Below, in pieces: positions 42,725-51,548 of a DNA stretch of 64,000 nt. Under the pieces are notes generated by a model. It was given only the letters and a program-made list of their open reading frames with translations. It made no database searches and was not told the DNA's origin. The translations under genes were made by a program, and so were the position numbers. Source of the DNA: Thermanaerothrix sp034436175 (lineage in GTDB: Bacteria > Chloroflexota > Anaerolineae > Anaerolineales > Anaerolineaceae); NCBI GenBank assembly GCA_964427505.1, contig CAYRUO010000002.1:248001-312000 (forward strand). The letters run 5' to 3'. Every line of letters begins with the position of its first letter. The first letter of the stretch is position 1.

Positions 42725-43636
42725 ATGATTGACCTAATCAATAAATGGAAACAAGGACTTGAACGTACACGCAAAGCTACCTTTGGCCGCCTGGCAGCCC
42801 TTCTGGGTGTCAGCGAAATTGATGACGGCACTTGGGAAGACCTGGAAGCACTTCTTCTCCAGTCTGACCTGGGCGTAGAAACAACCCGAGAAATCTTGCA
42901 GTCTCTGCGACAACGCGTACAACGCGAAGGGTTAACCAAAGCGAGCGAACTCAAGCAAGCCTTACGCGAGGAACTGCTTAAGCGTTTAGATACTCCCCCC
43001 ACCCTGAACCTTGACTCGCATCAACCTGCGGTCATTCTTATCGTAGGGGTTAACGGCTCCGGCAAGACCACCACTATTGCTAAATTAGCCCAATGGTTCA
43101 GGAAGCAAAACAAAAAAGTGCTTTTGGTTGCCGCCGATACGTTTCGCGCCGCCGCGGTAGATCAATTACAGATCTGGGCAGAACGTCTCAATCTCCCTAT
43201 CGTGGCGGGTCAACCCAATGCCGATCCAGGTGCTGTTACATATGATGGCATTCAGGCCGCCCTGGCACGCAAAGCCGACATTGTCCTTATAGATACGGCC
43301 GGGCGCTTACATACCCGATACAATCTTATGGAAGAACTCAAAAAAGTTTACCGCGTGGCAGGCAAAGCCCTTCCTGGTGCCCCCCACGCTGTCTGGTTAG
43401 TCCTAGACGCAACTACCGGGCAAAACGCTCTTCAACAGGCACGCGCCTTTAAAGAAGCGGTTAATGTCAATGGGGTTATTCTGGCTAAACTCGATTCCTC
43501 TGCCCGTGGAGGCATGGCATTTGCCATCCAAAGCGTCCTAGGCATTCCCATTCTCTTTGTAGGACTTGGCGAAACTCCAAGCGATCTGGAAATTTTCGAC
43601 CCAATAGCCTTTGTCCAAGGAATTTTAGAAAGTTAG
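42725..43636 (+). CDS. ftsY: Signal recognition particle receptor FtsY
   Basis: The 303-aa GTPase has an SRP54-N helical bundle (about 15-90) and the G domain: G1 GVNGSGKTTTIAKLA at about 107-121, G2/insert region AADTFRAAAVDQL, G3 DTAGR, and TKLD-equivalent AKLDSSARGG. It docks ribosome-bound SRP at the membrane. It lacks the long acidic A domain of E. coli FtsY, as in many other bacteria. The start at 42725 has GGAG 9 nt upstream. prfB follows 15 bp later. Confidence 0.95.
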   Translation: MIDLINKWKQGLERTRKATFGRLAALLGVSEIDDGTWEDLEALLLQSDLGVETTREILQSLRQRVQREGLTKASELKQALREELLKRLDTPPTLNLDSHQPAVILIVGVNGSGKTTTIAKLAQWFRKQNKKVLLVAADTFRAAAVDQLQIWAERLNLPIVAGQPNADPGAVTYDGIQAALARKADIVLIDTAGRLHTRYNLMEELKKVYRVAGKALPGAPHAVWLVLDATTGQNALQQARAFKEAVNVNGVILAKLDSSARGGMAFAIQSVLGIPILFVGLGETPSDLEIFDPIAFVQGILES

Positions 43637-43651
43637 TTTAGGGAGGGTTTT

Positions 43652-44762
43652 ATGCAAGATTTAGTTGAACGCCTCGAAGTCATAAAACGACGCATCCACG
43701 ATTTACAGGTGCATCTTTGACCTGGATAAACAGCGTGCCGACCTCGAAGCCCTGCAGAAAATGAGTGAGGATCCCAATCTATGGGATGACCCAAGCCATG
43801 CACAGCAAATTATGAAGCGCCTAGCAGAGGTTAAAGAAGAACTCGAATCATGGGATCGCTTAACCACACGGGTTCAGGACCTTTTAGACTTAGCACAACT
43901 TGAGGACGAATCTCTGCGCCCTGAAATCGAGCAGGAAGTTGAAGATATCGAGCGCGATCTTGAACAACGCGAATTGGACATTTTGCTTTCAGGGCCTTAT
44001 GATCGTGGCAATGCCATTTTGGCCATCCACGCCGGTGCCGGCGGGGTAGATGCCCAAGATTGGGCCGCCATGTTACAGCGCATGTACTTGCGCTGGGCTG
44101 AACGCCACGGCTATGAGGTTGAAATCCTAGATTATTCTGAAGGCGAAGAAGCCGGCATTAAAAGCGTTACCATGGCGGTGAGTGGGCGTAATGCGTACGG
44201 CTACCTAAAAGCCGAAAAAGGCGTTCACCGACTGGTGCGCCTCTCACCGTTTGATGCCGCGCACCGTCGTCACACCTCGTTTGCGATGGTCGAGGTTCTA
44301 CCGGAGATTGCCTCAGACAGCGAGGAAATCGTCATTAATCCCAATGACCTGCGGATAGATATCTTCCGCTCATCCAGTGCAGGTGGGCAAAACGTCCAGA
44401 AAAACGCTACCGCCGTACGCATCACCCACCTTCCAACCGGCATTGTGGTATCGTGCCAGAATGAACGCTCACAGTTGCAAAACCGTGAAAACGCCATGCG
44501 CGTCTTGCGCGCTCGTTTGGCGGCGTTAAAACAAGAGGAACAAGAACGCAAACTGGCCGAATTGAGGGGCGAATACAAGAAAGCGGAATGGGGCAATCAA
44601 ATTCGTTCCTATGTCCTTCATCCGTACCAAATGGTCAAGGACCATCGCACGGATTACGAAGTGGGTAATACCCAAGCCGTCCTGGATGGTGACCTTGACG
44701 GTTTCATTGAAGCCTACTTGCGCCAAAACGCGCGGTCGCACCATACGACCGTGACGCCGTAA
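43652..44762 (+). CDS. prfB: Peptide chain release factor 2 with programmed +1 frameshift
   Basis: The gene is split: an ATG at 43652 opens 22 codons that end in CTT TGA (43715-43720), and the main frame continues from 43719 to 44762, giving 369 residues. This is the classic RF2 autoregulatory site: UGA is read slowly when RF2 is scarce, and the ribosome slips +1. AGGTG lies 3 nt before the CTT and serves as the stimulatory Shine-Dalgarno-like sequence (usually AGGGGG). The body has the SPF tripeptide in VRLSPFDAAH and GGQ in SSAGGQNVQK. GGGAGGG precedes the ATG. Without the shift the first frame would be only 22 aa. Confidence 0.96.
43705..43721 (+). promoter_or_regulatory. prfB programmed frameshift site
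   Basis: CAGGTG, then CAT and CTT TGA C. The slippery CTT, in-frame TGA and following C match the conserved RF2 element. Confidence 0.93.
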
Positions 44763-44765
44763 ATC

Positions 44766-44799
44766 ATCGGGCGCCAATTTCTTGGCGCCCGATTTTTTT
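44766..44799 (+). terminator. Rho-independent terminator of prfB
   Basis: A 10-bp stem (ATCGGGCGCC / GGCGCCCGAT) with an 8-nt loop, extendable by two A-T pairs, is followed by seven T. It lies 3 bp after the prfB stop and reaches the end of convergent pfkA. Confidence 0.92.
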
Positions 44800-45766
44800 A
44801 ATCCAACACTTTGGCCAGTTCAAATAAGCGTAGATCTATTGGCTTTTTGTTGTTAACCACCTCTTCAAGGGGGGTTGTCGTCACCTCACCGCGGATCAAT
44901 CCCACCAATACCCCCGTCTCACCACGTTCAATGGCTTCGGTTGCACCGGCGCCCAAACGGCTGGCAAGAATGCGATCATAGGCGCTGGGGTTACCTCCGC
45001 GTTGCACATGCCCCAGAATGGTTACCCGCAAATCAAAACCCAACCGCTCATGATGCTGTTTAAAGTATTCGGCCAAACCTTCGGCATTGTAACGCGCACC
45101 CTCGGCTACTACGACCAACGCATGTGCTTTTCCACGTTCATAAGCGCGGATCAGACGCTGAGCAATTTCCTCCGGATCCACCTCCACCTCGGGTATCACC
45201 ACTGCCTCGGCGCCCCCTGCAATCGCCGACATTAGCGCCAAGTAGCCGCAATCTCTTCCCATCACCTCAACTAAAAACGCCCGCTGATGCGAAGACGCCG
45301 TTGTCTTTAACCGATCAATGGCTTCCAAGGCAATGTTTAGCGCGGTATCTACACCAATGGTAATATCTGAACCGTAGAGATCGTTATCAATGGTTGAGGC
45401 CACACCTACCACCGGGAATCCCAAACTATGCAGAGCATACGATCCGGTTTGAGACCCATTACCACCGATGACAACTAGCGCTTCAATGCCATGTTGATTA
45501 AGCGTCCGGATGGCCTTAAGTTGTCCGGCTTTGGTCTTGAACTCCAGCGACCGCGCACTGCCAAGGATGGTGCCCCCGCGCTGAATAATCCCACCCACAT
45601 CACGCGCGGTCAATGGGATCACCTTGCCGTCAATAAGACCCTGATATCCCAATTGCACCCCAAAGACTTCCCAACCGCGATAAATACCGGTACGCACCAC
45701 CGCCCGAATCGCCGCGTTCATCCCCGGCGCGTCCCCCCCACTGGTTAGTACTGCAATCCGTTTCAT
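44798..45766 (-). CDS. pfkA: 6-phosphofructokinase
   Basis: The 322-aa enzyme has GGDAPGMNAAIR at 10-21, the phosphate-donor loop IGGNGSQTG at 100-108, the catalytic STIDNDLYGSD (two Asp), and MGRDCGYLA. It phosphorylates fructose-6-phosphate in glycolysis. In E. coli PfkA the loop is GGDGS with D103 a Mg-ATP ligand; here residue 103 is Asn. The Gly after it is kept, unlike PPi-using forms, which have Asp there, so ATP is still the likely donor. The ATG has GGAGG upstream. It is convergent with prfB. The carbon-flow genes in this window fit with it. Confidence 0.94.
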   Translation of the reverse strand: MKRIAVLTSGGDAPGMNAAIRAVVRTGIYRGWEVFGVQLGYQGLIDGKVIPLTARDVGGIIQRGGTILGSARSLEFKTKAGQLKAIRTLNQHGIEALVVIGGNGSQTGSYALHSLGFPVVGVASTIDNDLYGSDITIGVDTALNIALEAIDRLKTTASSHQRAFLVEVMGRDCGYLALMSAIAGGAEAVVIPEVEVDPEEIAQRLIRAYERGKAHALVVVAEGARYNAEGLAEYFKQHHERLGFDLRVTILGHVQRGGNPSAYDRILASRLGAGATEAIERGETGVLVGLIRGEVTTTPLEEVVNNKKPIDLRLFELAKVLD

Positions 45767-45880
45767 AAGTCCCTCCGCAAATGATCACTTAACGGCGTAG
45801 ATTTTAACACACAAAAACCCCAACTCGGCCGGAAAATGACCCTCAGGTCTGAACAAATTATATGCCCTATGGACGACCTC

Positions 45881-45908
45881 TTGCTTTTGACCTTGTATGG
45901 AGTATACT
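45881..45908 (+). promoter_or_regulatory. Probable promoter of the relA/spoT gene
   Basis: TTGCTT (45881-45886) and TATACT (45903-45908) are spaced by 16 nt. They cover the first possible ATG at 45897, which supports a start further down. Confidence 0.6.
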
Positions 45909-46013
45909 ATCACGCAGATCAAACATCTAATCGGTGCGAAAAGATTAAGTTTACTTTCAGGACAGGCGATTAAAGGTATGATCGGTAGAACAACGGGTGC
46001 GGAAGAACTGGAT

Positions 46014-48209
46014 ATGAAAATTGAGTCCCTGATGGAACGCCTGCCACAGAGTTACACCTTGGTGGAACGTGAACTCATTATGCGGGCCTATCGCTTTGCC
46101 GAAGAAGCCCATCGGGGACAAAAGCGTGCCTCAGGGGAACCCTATATCACCCACTGCGTAGAGGTCGCCGCTATCTTGGCCGAATTACAGGTGCCGCCGG
46201 TCATGATCATGGCCGCATTGCTCCATGATACGGTTGAAGATACCCATGTCACCTTAGAAGACCTGCGGCGAGAATTCGGTGATGAAGTCGCCCACTTGGT
46301 AGATGGTGTGACCAAACTCTCTAATCTACCTCGACTCTCACCCGACGAGAAACCCGCCCGTGAGGGTGAAACCACGGCAGAGATCAGCACTTACCCCCGT
46401 CCTAAGAAGAGTGATTTGACAAACGAGACGCTGCGCAAAGTTTTTCTGGCGATGGGGGACGATATTCGCATCGTGCTGATTAAACTGGCCGATCGTTTAC
46501 ACAACATGCGCACTCTGGGCTACCTGCCGGAAGAAGAGCGCCGCCGTATTGCTCAGCAGACCCTGGACATCTTTGCCCCCTTAGCTAACCGCCTGGGGAT
46601 TTGGCAAATCAAATGGGAACTAGAGGATTTGGCATTTCGCTACGTCAATCCGGAAAAATACCGCGAGATCGCCGAAAAACTGGCCGAGCGGCGTGAAGAT
46701 CGCGAGCGCGAGATTCAGCAGATTATCGCGCGCCTGAAAAAGGTGCTTGAGGAAAACGGGATTAAAGCCGAGGTCACCGGGCGCCCCAAACACATCTACT
46801 CGATTTATCGCAAGATGGTGGATCGCGGCAAAACGTTTGATATGGTGCGCGATCTGCGCGGGGTGCGCTTGCTGGTCGAAGACAAAGCCACTTGCTATGC
46901 CGCCCTAGGCGTTATCCATGGGCACTGGCGCCCCATCCCCCAAGAGTTTGACGATTACATCGCCGCCCCCAAGGATAACTTTTATCAATCTCTCCATACT
47001 GCGGTCATTTACGATGACGGCAAACCGCTCGAAGTCCAGATTCGTACCTACGAAATGCATCAGAACGCGGAATATGGTATTGCTGCCCACTGGCGCTATA
47101 AAGAACGCAGTCCCCGCGATGAACTTTATGAGCAGCGTATCAACTGGCTGCGCAAGACTCTGAGCGAGTGGCGCCAGGAAGTCATGGACGCCCAGGAGTT
47201 TGTGGATGGGCTTAAAAGCGACATTTTCCAAGATCGGGTATACGTGTTCACACCGCGGGGCGATATTGTGGATTTACCGGCTGGTTCGACACCGATTGAT
47301 TTCGCTTATTACATCCATACTGAAATCGGTCACCGCTGCCGCGGGGCAAAAGTCAATGGCAAATTAGTCTCATTGGACTATACTCTCAAAACCGGTGATC
47401 AAGTTGAAATCCTCACCGCCAAGCAGGGCGGCCCTAGCCGTGACTGGTTGAACCCTGCTCTGGGGTTGGTCAAAACCCAGCGCGCTATCTCCAAAATCCG
47501 CGCCTGGTTCAAACACCAAGACCGCGAGCAGAACATCCACCAGGGGCGGGCCATGCTGGAGAAAGAACTCACCCGCTTGGGTATCAAAGACGTAGACATT
47601 GAAAAACTAGCCCAATCGTTTGACTTCCGCAGTGCAGACGACCTCTATGTAGCCATCGGGTGCGGTGATATCCCTTTGGGGCGAGTGATAAACCGCATCA
47701 GCGATATTGCCCCTAAGAAAGACCCTCTGCTGGTTCAGGTGCCCGCCCGTGAACCCAAGCCTTCCGATGGTGGAGCCGAAATCTCGGTCTTAGGAGTAAA
47801 GGGCTTATTAATCAACTTCGCTCGCTGTTGCAAGCCCTTGCCCGGCGATGAAATCATGGGTTATATTACCCGCGGACGAGGTGTTACGGTGCACCGCCGC
47901 GATTGTCCTAACTTCCTGCGCATTCAGGAACGCGAACGAATTGTTAAGGTTACCTGGGGCGAAACACAGCGCACCTACCCGGTGACGATTGAAATTAAAG
48001 CCTATGACCGCCAAGGGTTACTCAGTGACATTTCTAAGATTTTCGGCGATGAGAAAGCCAATGTCTTGAACCTGAGTACCCGCGTCACCCACAATCTCGC
48101 ATCCATTCGCGCCATCATCGAAATCAGGGACATTGTCCATCTCAGTCGTGTTCTCAATCGGATTGAGAATCTTCCTAATATCATGGAAGCGCGCCGCCTG
48201 ATCGAATAG
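46014..48209 (+). CDS. relA: Bifunctional (p)ppGpp synthetase/hydrolase RelA/SpoT
   Basis: The 731-aa protein has an HD hydrolase domain (HCVEVAAIL, ALLHDTVEDT and DRLHNMRTL), a synthetase domain (GRPKHIYSIYRKM, RDLRGVRLLV, NFYQSLHTAV and EVQIRTYEMH), a TGS domain (YVFTPRGDIVDLPAGSTPIDFAY, split here) and a C-terminal ACT domain. Both catalytic sites look intact. It makes and degrades the stringent-response alarmone. The open frame begins at 45897, but a promoter overlaps that ATG; the start at 46014 has GGAAG 9 nt upstream and gives the standard N-terminus (MKIESLMERLP). Confidence 0.93.
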   Translation: MKIESLMERLPQSYTLVERELIMRAYRFAEEAHRGQKRASGEPYITHCVEVAAILAELQVPPVMIMAALLHDTVEDTHVTLEDLRREFGDEVAHLVDGVTKLSNLPRLSPDEKPAREGETTAEISTYPRPKKSDLTNETLRKVFLAMGDDIRIVLIKLADRLHNMRTLGYLPEEERRRIAQQTLDIFAPLANRLGIWQIKWELEDLAFRYVNPEKYREIAEKLAERREDREREIQQIIARLKKVLEENGIKAEVTGRPKHIYSIYRKMVDRGKTFDMVRDLRGVRLLVEDKATCYAALGVIHGHWRPIPQEFDDYIAAPKDNFYQSLHTAVIYDDGKPLEVQIRTYEMHQNAEYGIAAHWRYKERSPRDELYEQRINWLRKTLSEWRQEVMDAQEFVDGLKSDIFQDRVYVFTPRGDIVDLPAGSTPIDFAYYIHTEIGHRCRGAKVNGKLVSLDYTLKTGDQVEILTAKQGGPSRDWLNPALGLVKTQRAISKIRAWFKHQDREQNIHQGRAMLEKELTRLGIKDVDIEKLAQSFDFRSADDLYVAIGCGDIPLGRVINRISDIAPKKDPLLVQVPAREPKPSDGGAEISVLGVKGLLINFARCCKPLPGDEIMGYITRGRGVTVHRRDCPNFLRIQERERIVKVTWGETQRTYPVTIEIKAYDRQGLLSDISKIFGDEKANVLNLSTRVTHNLASIRAIIEIRDIVHLSRVLNRIENLPNIMEARRLIE

Positions 48210-48239
48210 AACACCTAGTCCATTCCGGAGGATTAAGGC

Positions 48240-49490
48240 GTGAGTACCTTATTATCGGTAGATGAGGTTCGTCATCACATCCTATCGCAACTCAATCCTC
48301 TCCCTGTCGAAACCATATCCTTGGAGCAAGCCTTTCGGCGAGTATTGGCAACGCCTATTCTGGCACCCTTTGACCTTCCACCCTTTACTAACAGTAGTGT
48401 AGATGGCTTTGCCGTTCGAGCCTCTGATGTCAAAGAGGCTTCTCCCTCGCATCCGGTTGAATTACAGGTGTTCGCCGATATCCCCGCTGGAATCTCGCCC
48501 CACTTTACGCTTCCTCCGGGGCATGCCGCTCGTATCATGACGGGTGCCCCTCTGCCGGATGGCGCCGACGCCGTGGTGCCAATAGAGAACACCAATCTGT
48601 CATTCCATGACCAGGCCACCCAGCCTCCCCATTCCGTCCAAGTCGTTGCCCCGATAAAACCCGGTGAAAACGTTCGCTCTCGCGGCCAGGATATTGTTCG
48701 TGGTCACCCCGTCTTTGAACCTGGGCATCGCTTACGTCCCCAGGACATCGGTCTACTGGCAGCATTAGGTATCTCTCACGTCGAAGTCTATCGTCAACCA
48801 CATCTTGGGGTTTTTTCCACCGGCGACGAACTCATTCCCCTTGGCGCTACACCCATCCCGGGAAAAATTTATGACTCCAATCGCCTGATGTTAAAAATGC
48901 TGATTGAGCAAGCGGGGGGTAAGGCCATAGACTTGGGCATCGTCACCGATACATTAGACAATGTCCGAACAGCCCTGGATGCCGCACGTCGCAACAAAGT
49001 TGACCTCGTTCTAACCTCAGGCGGGGTCAGCGTTGGTGCATTCGATGTTGTGCGTCACCTGATCGAGCAGGAAGGCGAACGCCATCTCTGGCGAGTGAAC
49101 ATGCGCCCCGGGAAACCCATTCTATTTGGGCGATATCATGAGCTACCCATCCTTTCTCTGCCCGGTAATCCGGTATCCGCCTTTGTGGGCTTTTGGGTGT
49201 TTGTTCGTCCCGCCATAAATCGCTTAGCAGGGCTTCCGCTCGTTCCACCTCCCCGGCTCAAAGCGGTCCTCGAGCACCCGGTCGAATCCGACGGGCGCGA
49301 GAGTTACCTGCGAGCGATAGTAAGTTATACGAATGGGCAGCGTCTGGCTCGCCTCGCCAGCCACCAGGGATCCGGGAACTTGTTCGGGCTGAGCCAAGCA
49401 AATGCTTTACTGATTATCCCGGCGGGTGTAAAATCTTTGCCCACAGGTCACGAGGTAGATATCTGGCCTTTAGATGATTCTTTGATGTAG
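48240..49490 (+). CDS. moeA: Molybdopterin molybdenumtransferase
   Basis: The 416-aa protein has MoeA motifs in order: PPFTNSSVDGFAVRA (about 48-62), IMTGAPLPDGADAVV (about 99-113), the GEPHY-like domain with FSTGDEL, TSGGVSVGAFDVV (about 260-272) and LPGNPVSAFVGF. It inserts molybdate into molybdopterin for molybdenum cofactor. The start is GTG with GGAGG about 7 nt before. It is the only Moco gene in the window, 30 bp after relA/spoT. Confidence 0.94.
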   Translation: MSTLLSVDEVRHHILSQLNPLPVETISLEQAFRRVLATPILAPFDLPPFTNSSVDGFAVRASDVKEASPSHPVELQVFADIPAGISPHFTLPPGHAARIMTGAPLPDGADAVVPIENTNLSFHDQATQPPHSVQVVAPIKPGENVRSRGQDIVRGHPVFEPGHRLRPQDIGLLAALGISHVEVYRQPHLGVFSTGDELIPLGATPIPGKIYDSNRLMLKMLIEQAGGKAIDLGIVTDTLDNVRTALDAARRNKVDLVLTSGGVSVGAFDVVRHLIEQEGERHLWRVNMRPGKPILFGRYHELPILSLPGNPVSAFVGFWVFVRPAINRLAGLPLVPPPRLKAVLEHPVESDGRESYLRAIVSYTNGQRLARLASHQGSGNLFGLSQANALLIIPAGVKSLPTGHEVDIWPLDDSLM

Positions 49491-49500
49491 AGGGGCAATC

Positions 49501-49920
49501 TTGAAACGTTCAAGTCTTTTTATCCTTGTTTTAGCCCTTATCGGATTAATAGATTCGCTTTACCTCACCTGGATCAAGATTAGCCATACTGAGGCCCTAT
49601 GTCTGCCGGGAATCGGCAATTGTGATATTGTCAATAATAGCCGCTACGCCGAGATCATGGGCATACCCGTCGCCGCGCTAGGTGCCTCGGCTTATTTGAC
49701 TATTCTATTGGTACTTGGGATTGGATGGCGCCATCCTTCAGCGAAGGAATTTGCCAATCTAGCGTTATTCGGTTTGACATTAGCCGGAACAGGTTATTCA
49801 GGTTACTTGACTTACCTGGAATTTGCGATTATAAAAGCGATTTGCCCGTTCTGCCTGCTTTCGGCAATCGTTATGGGGTTATTATTCATTATCGCCACCG
49901 CCCGACTGTTCAAGGCATAA
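49501..49920 (+). CDS. Vitamin K epoxide reductase (VKOR) family thiol oxidase
   Basis: The 139-aa four-helix membrane protein has all VKOR residues: the loop Cys pair C34/C41 followed by NNSRY, and CPFC (C115, C118) in helix 4. VKOR homologues hand electrons from disulfide-bond-forming thioredoxins to quinone, so they support oxidative folding outside the membrane. No fused thioredoxin is present, unlike some bacterial VKORs. The start is TTG at 49501 with AGGGG upstream, 10 bp after moeA. The Cys-rich small gene follows 29 bp later. Confidence 0.92.
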   Translation: MKRSSLFILVLALIGLIDSLYLTWIKISHTEALCLPGIGNCDIVNNSRYAEIMGIPVAALGASAYLTILLVLGIGWRHPSAKEFANLALFGLTLAGTGYSGYLTYLEFAIIKAICPFCLLSAIVMGLLFIIATARLFKA

Positions 49921-49949
49921 GGGGCAACACTATAGAGGAGGAAAAATAC

Positions 49950-50183
49950 ATGCCCAAGATTCGCTGCCATTACATTGATTGCGCATTCCTGGATGATGGA
50001 TACTGCAGTGCAGCCCTTATTGAACTTGATCCGGATTCGGGATGCATGACCTATTCCCCCACTACCGAAACACCTGTAGAGGAGGAATGGGAAGAGGAAG
50101 AACTCGAAGAAGAGTGGGAGGATTTGGAAGATTTGGAGGAAGAGGAAGAAGAGTGGCTGGACGATGAAGAGGAAGAGTACTAA
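49950..50183 (+). CDS. Small Cys-rich protein with acidic tail (DUF1540-like)
   Basis: The 77-aa protein starts MPKIRCHYIDCAFLDDG and has four Cys (C6, C11, C19, C32) spaced as in the DUF1540 domain. From about residue 44 to the end it is almost pure Glu/Asp with a few Trp, Leu and Tyr. The ATG at 49950 has an excellent GAGGAGG 9 nt upstream. A longer frame opened upstream in another ATG, but it lies inside the VKOR gene. No signal peptide is visible. It may be a metal-binding or acidic scaffold protein; the function is unknown. Confidence 0.78.
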   Translation: MPKIRCHYIDCAFLDDGYCSAALIELDPDSGCMTYSPTTETPVEEEWEEEELEEEWEDLEDLEEEEEEWLDDEEEEY

Positions 50184-50229
50184 GCCATACCTGAAACTTT
50201 CCAAGTAAAATACCTCTCCCTCTCCCAAG

Positions 50230-50254
50230 CCCCGGGATACATGCCGGGGTTTTT
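50230..50254 (+). terminator. Terminator of the acidic protein gene
   Basis: A 6-bp GC stem (CCCCGG / CCGGGG) with an 8-nt loop is followed by five T, about 46 bp after the stop. Confidence 0.75.
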
Positions 50255-50279
50255 GGTGTATAAAGATGTAGCAAACTCT

Positions 50280-51548
50280 ATGGATAACGAGATCCGTAAG
50301 CATTTTCGCTTCAATTTTTGGGTCAACCTGCTCGATGGAGGCTTTTTCGGTTTTGCCTTTGGCTTTGCCTCCCTCTCCACGGTGCTACCCCTTTACATTG
50401 CCACAATGAGCGATTCGGCGCTCCTGGTTGGCTTAGTGCCTGCGATTCACACCGTAGGATGGCAGTTGCCCCAACTTTTTACGGCTCAGAAAGTTCAGGC
50501 TCTAAACCGCTTCAAGCCCTGGGTGCTCTTCATGACCGTGCATGAGAGGATACCCTTTCTCTTCTTGAGCCTGATCGCCTGGTTCAGCCCGCTATTGGGG
50601 AAGAGCACCGCCCTTTGGCTTTCCTTCATTGCCCTCACCTGGCAGGGTTTAGGGGGAGGATTCACCGCCAATGCCTGGCAAAACATGATCGGGAAAATTA
50701 TCCCACCCGAATATCGGGCTACGTTCTTCGGCCTACAATCGGCTGCTGCTAATCTCTTGGGGAGCGCTGGTGCTGCAATCGCCGGTCTAATCCTGGAACG
50801 CTTGGTATTTCCGGGTAATTTTGCCCTCTGCTTTCTTTTGGCTTCGATGATGATGGGACTCTCATTTTTCTTCATCAGTCTAACACGTGAACCTCCCCAC
50901 ACGATTGAAGCCCCCATACCGGACTCCAAGGCTTTTTGGTCTGAGGTACGTGCCATCCTCAAGCAGGATAAATCCTTTACCTGGTTTCTGGTGGGACGAA
51001 TTATCTTTCAATTTTCGATGATGGCGTTCGCCTTTTATAGCGTTTATGCTGTCCAGGAACGTGGTCTTGGAAAATTCGAAGCCGGTATAATGACCAGCGT
51101 TTTGTTTATCACTCAGGTCATTGCCAATCCCCTCTTGGGGTGGTTGGCAGACCGGTGGAAGCGCCAACCGGTTCTGGAACTTGGTGCCCTCGCGGTGGTT
51201 CTGAGTGCCCTTTTGGCCTGGCTGGCACCATCCTTAACCTGGTTCTATTTAGTCATGATCCTAACCGGTATTGCTAACACCGTTTTTTGGGCCATTGGTT
51301 TGGCCATTACACTGGAATTTGGGCCAGAGGCTCAACGTCCCACGTATGTTGGACTCGCCAACACCCTCATTGCCCCGGCGGCAGCACTTTCACCCCTTGT
51401 AGGGGGTTGGTTAGCCGATCAATTCGGCTATCCGGCCACCTTTGCCGCATCTGCCTTCTTGGGTCTCGGAGCTCTGAGCGTACTACACTTCTTTGTCCGT
51501 TCCCCAGAACGCGAGCGTCAAACCTCTGTATCTGCCACCTCAGGGTAG
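50280..51548 (+). CDS. Major facilitator superfamily transporter
   Basis: The 422-aa protein has about 12 hydrophobic helices in two halves joined by a cytoplasmic loop near 190-210. Between helices 2 and 3 and in the second half (GWLADRWKRQP) there are MFS-type charged loops. The start at 50280 was chosen over an earlier ATG at 50241 because the latter lies in the loop of the upstream terminator. No strong ribosome site precedes it. The substrate cannot be deduced. The end overlaps the convergent beta-propeller gene by 9 bp. Confidence 0.85.
   Translation: MDNEIRKHFRFNFWVNLLDGGFFGFAFGFASLSTVLPLYIATMSDSALLVGLVPAIHTVGWQLPQLFTAQKVQALNRFKPWVLFMTVHERIPFLFLSLIAWFSPLLGKSTALWLSFIALTWQGLGGGFTANAWQNMIGKIIPPEYRATFFGLQSAAANLLGSAGAAIAGLILERLVFPGNFALCFLLASMMMGLSFFFISLTREPPHTIEAPIPDSKAFWSEVRAILKQDKSFTWFLVGRIIFQFSMMAFAFYSVYAVQERGLGKFEAGIMTSVLFITQVIANPLLGWLADRWKRQPVLELGALAVVLSALLAWLAPSLTWFYLVMILTGIANTVFWAIGLAITLEFGPEAQRPTYVGLANTLIAPAAALSPLVGGWLADQFGYPATFAASAFLGLGALSVLHFFVRSPERERQTSVSATSG

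Noticed and set aside
43761..44762. prfB as an N-truncated or broken gene
   Set aside because: A 22-codon upstream frame with CTT TGA C joins it by the known +1 shift; nothing is damaged.
45897..46013. Upstream extension of relA/spoT to the ATG at 45897
   Set aside because: A promoter overlaps it, it lacks a ribosome site, and the family N-terminus fits the start at 46014.
48210..48239. A molybdenum-cofactor riboswitch before moeA
   Set aside because: Only 30 bp separate it from relA/spoT; too short for the motif.
50241..50279. ATG at 50241 as the start of the MFS gene
   Set aside because: It lies in the loop of a terminator hairpin; the ATG at 50280 suits the helix pattern.
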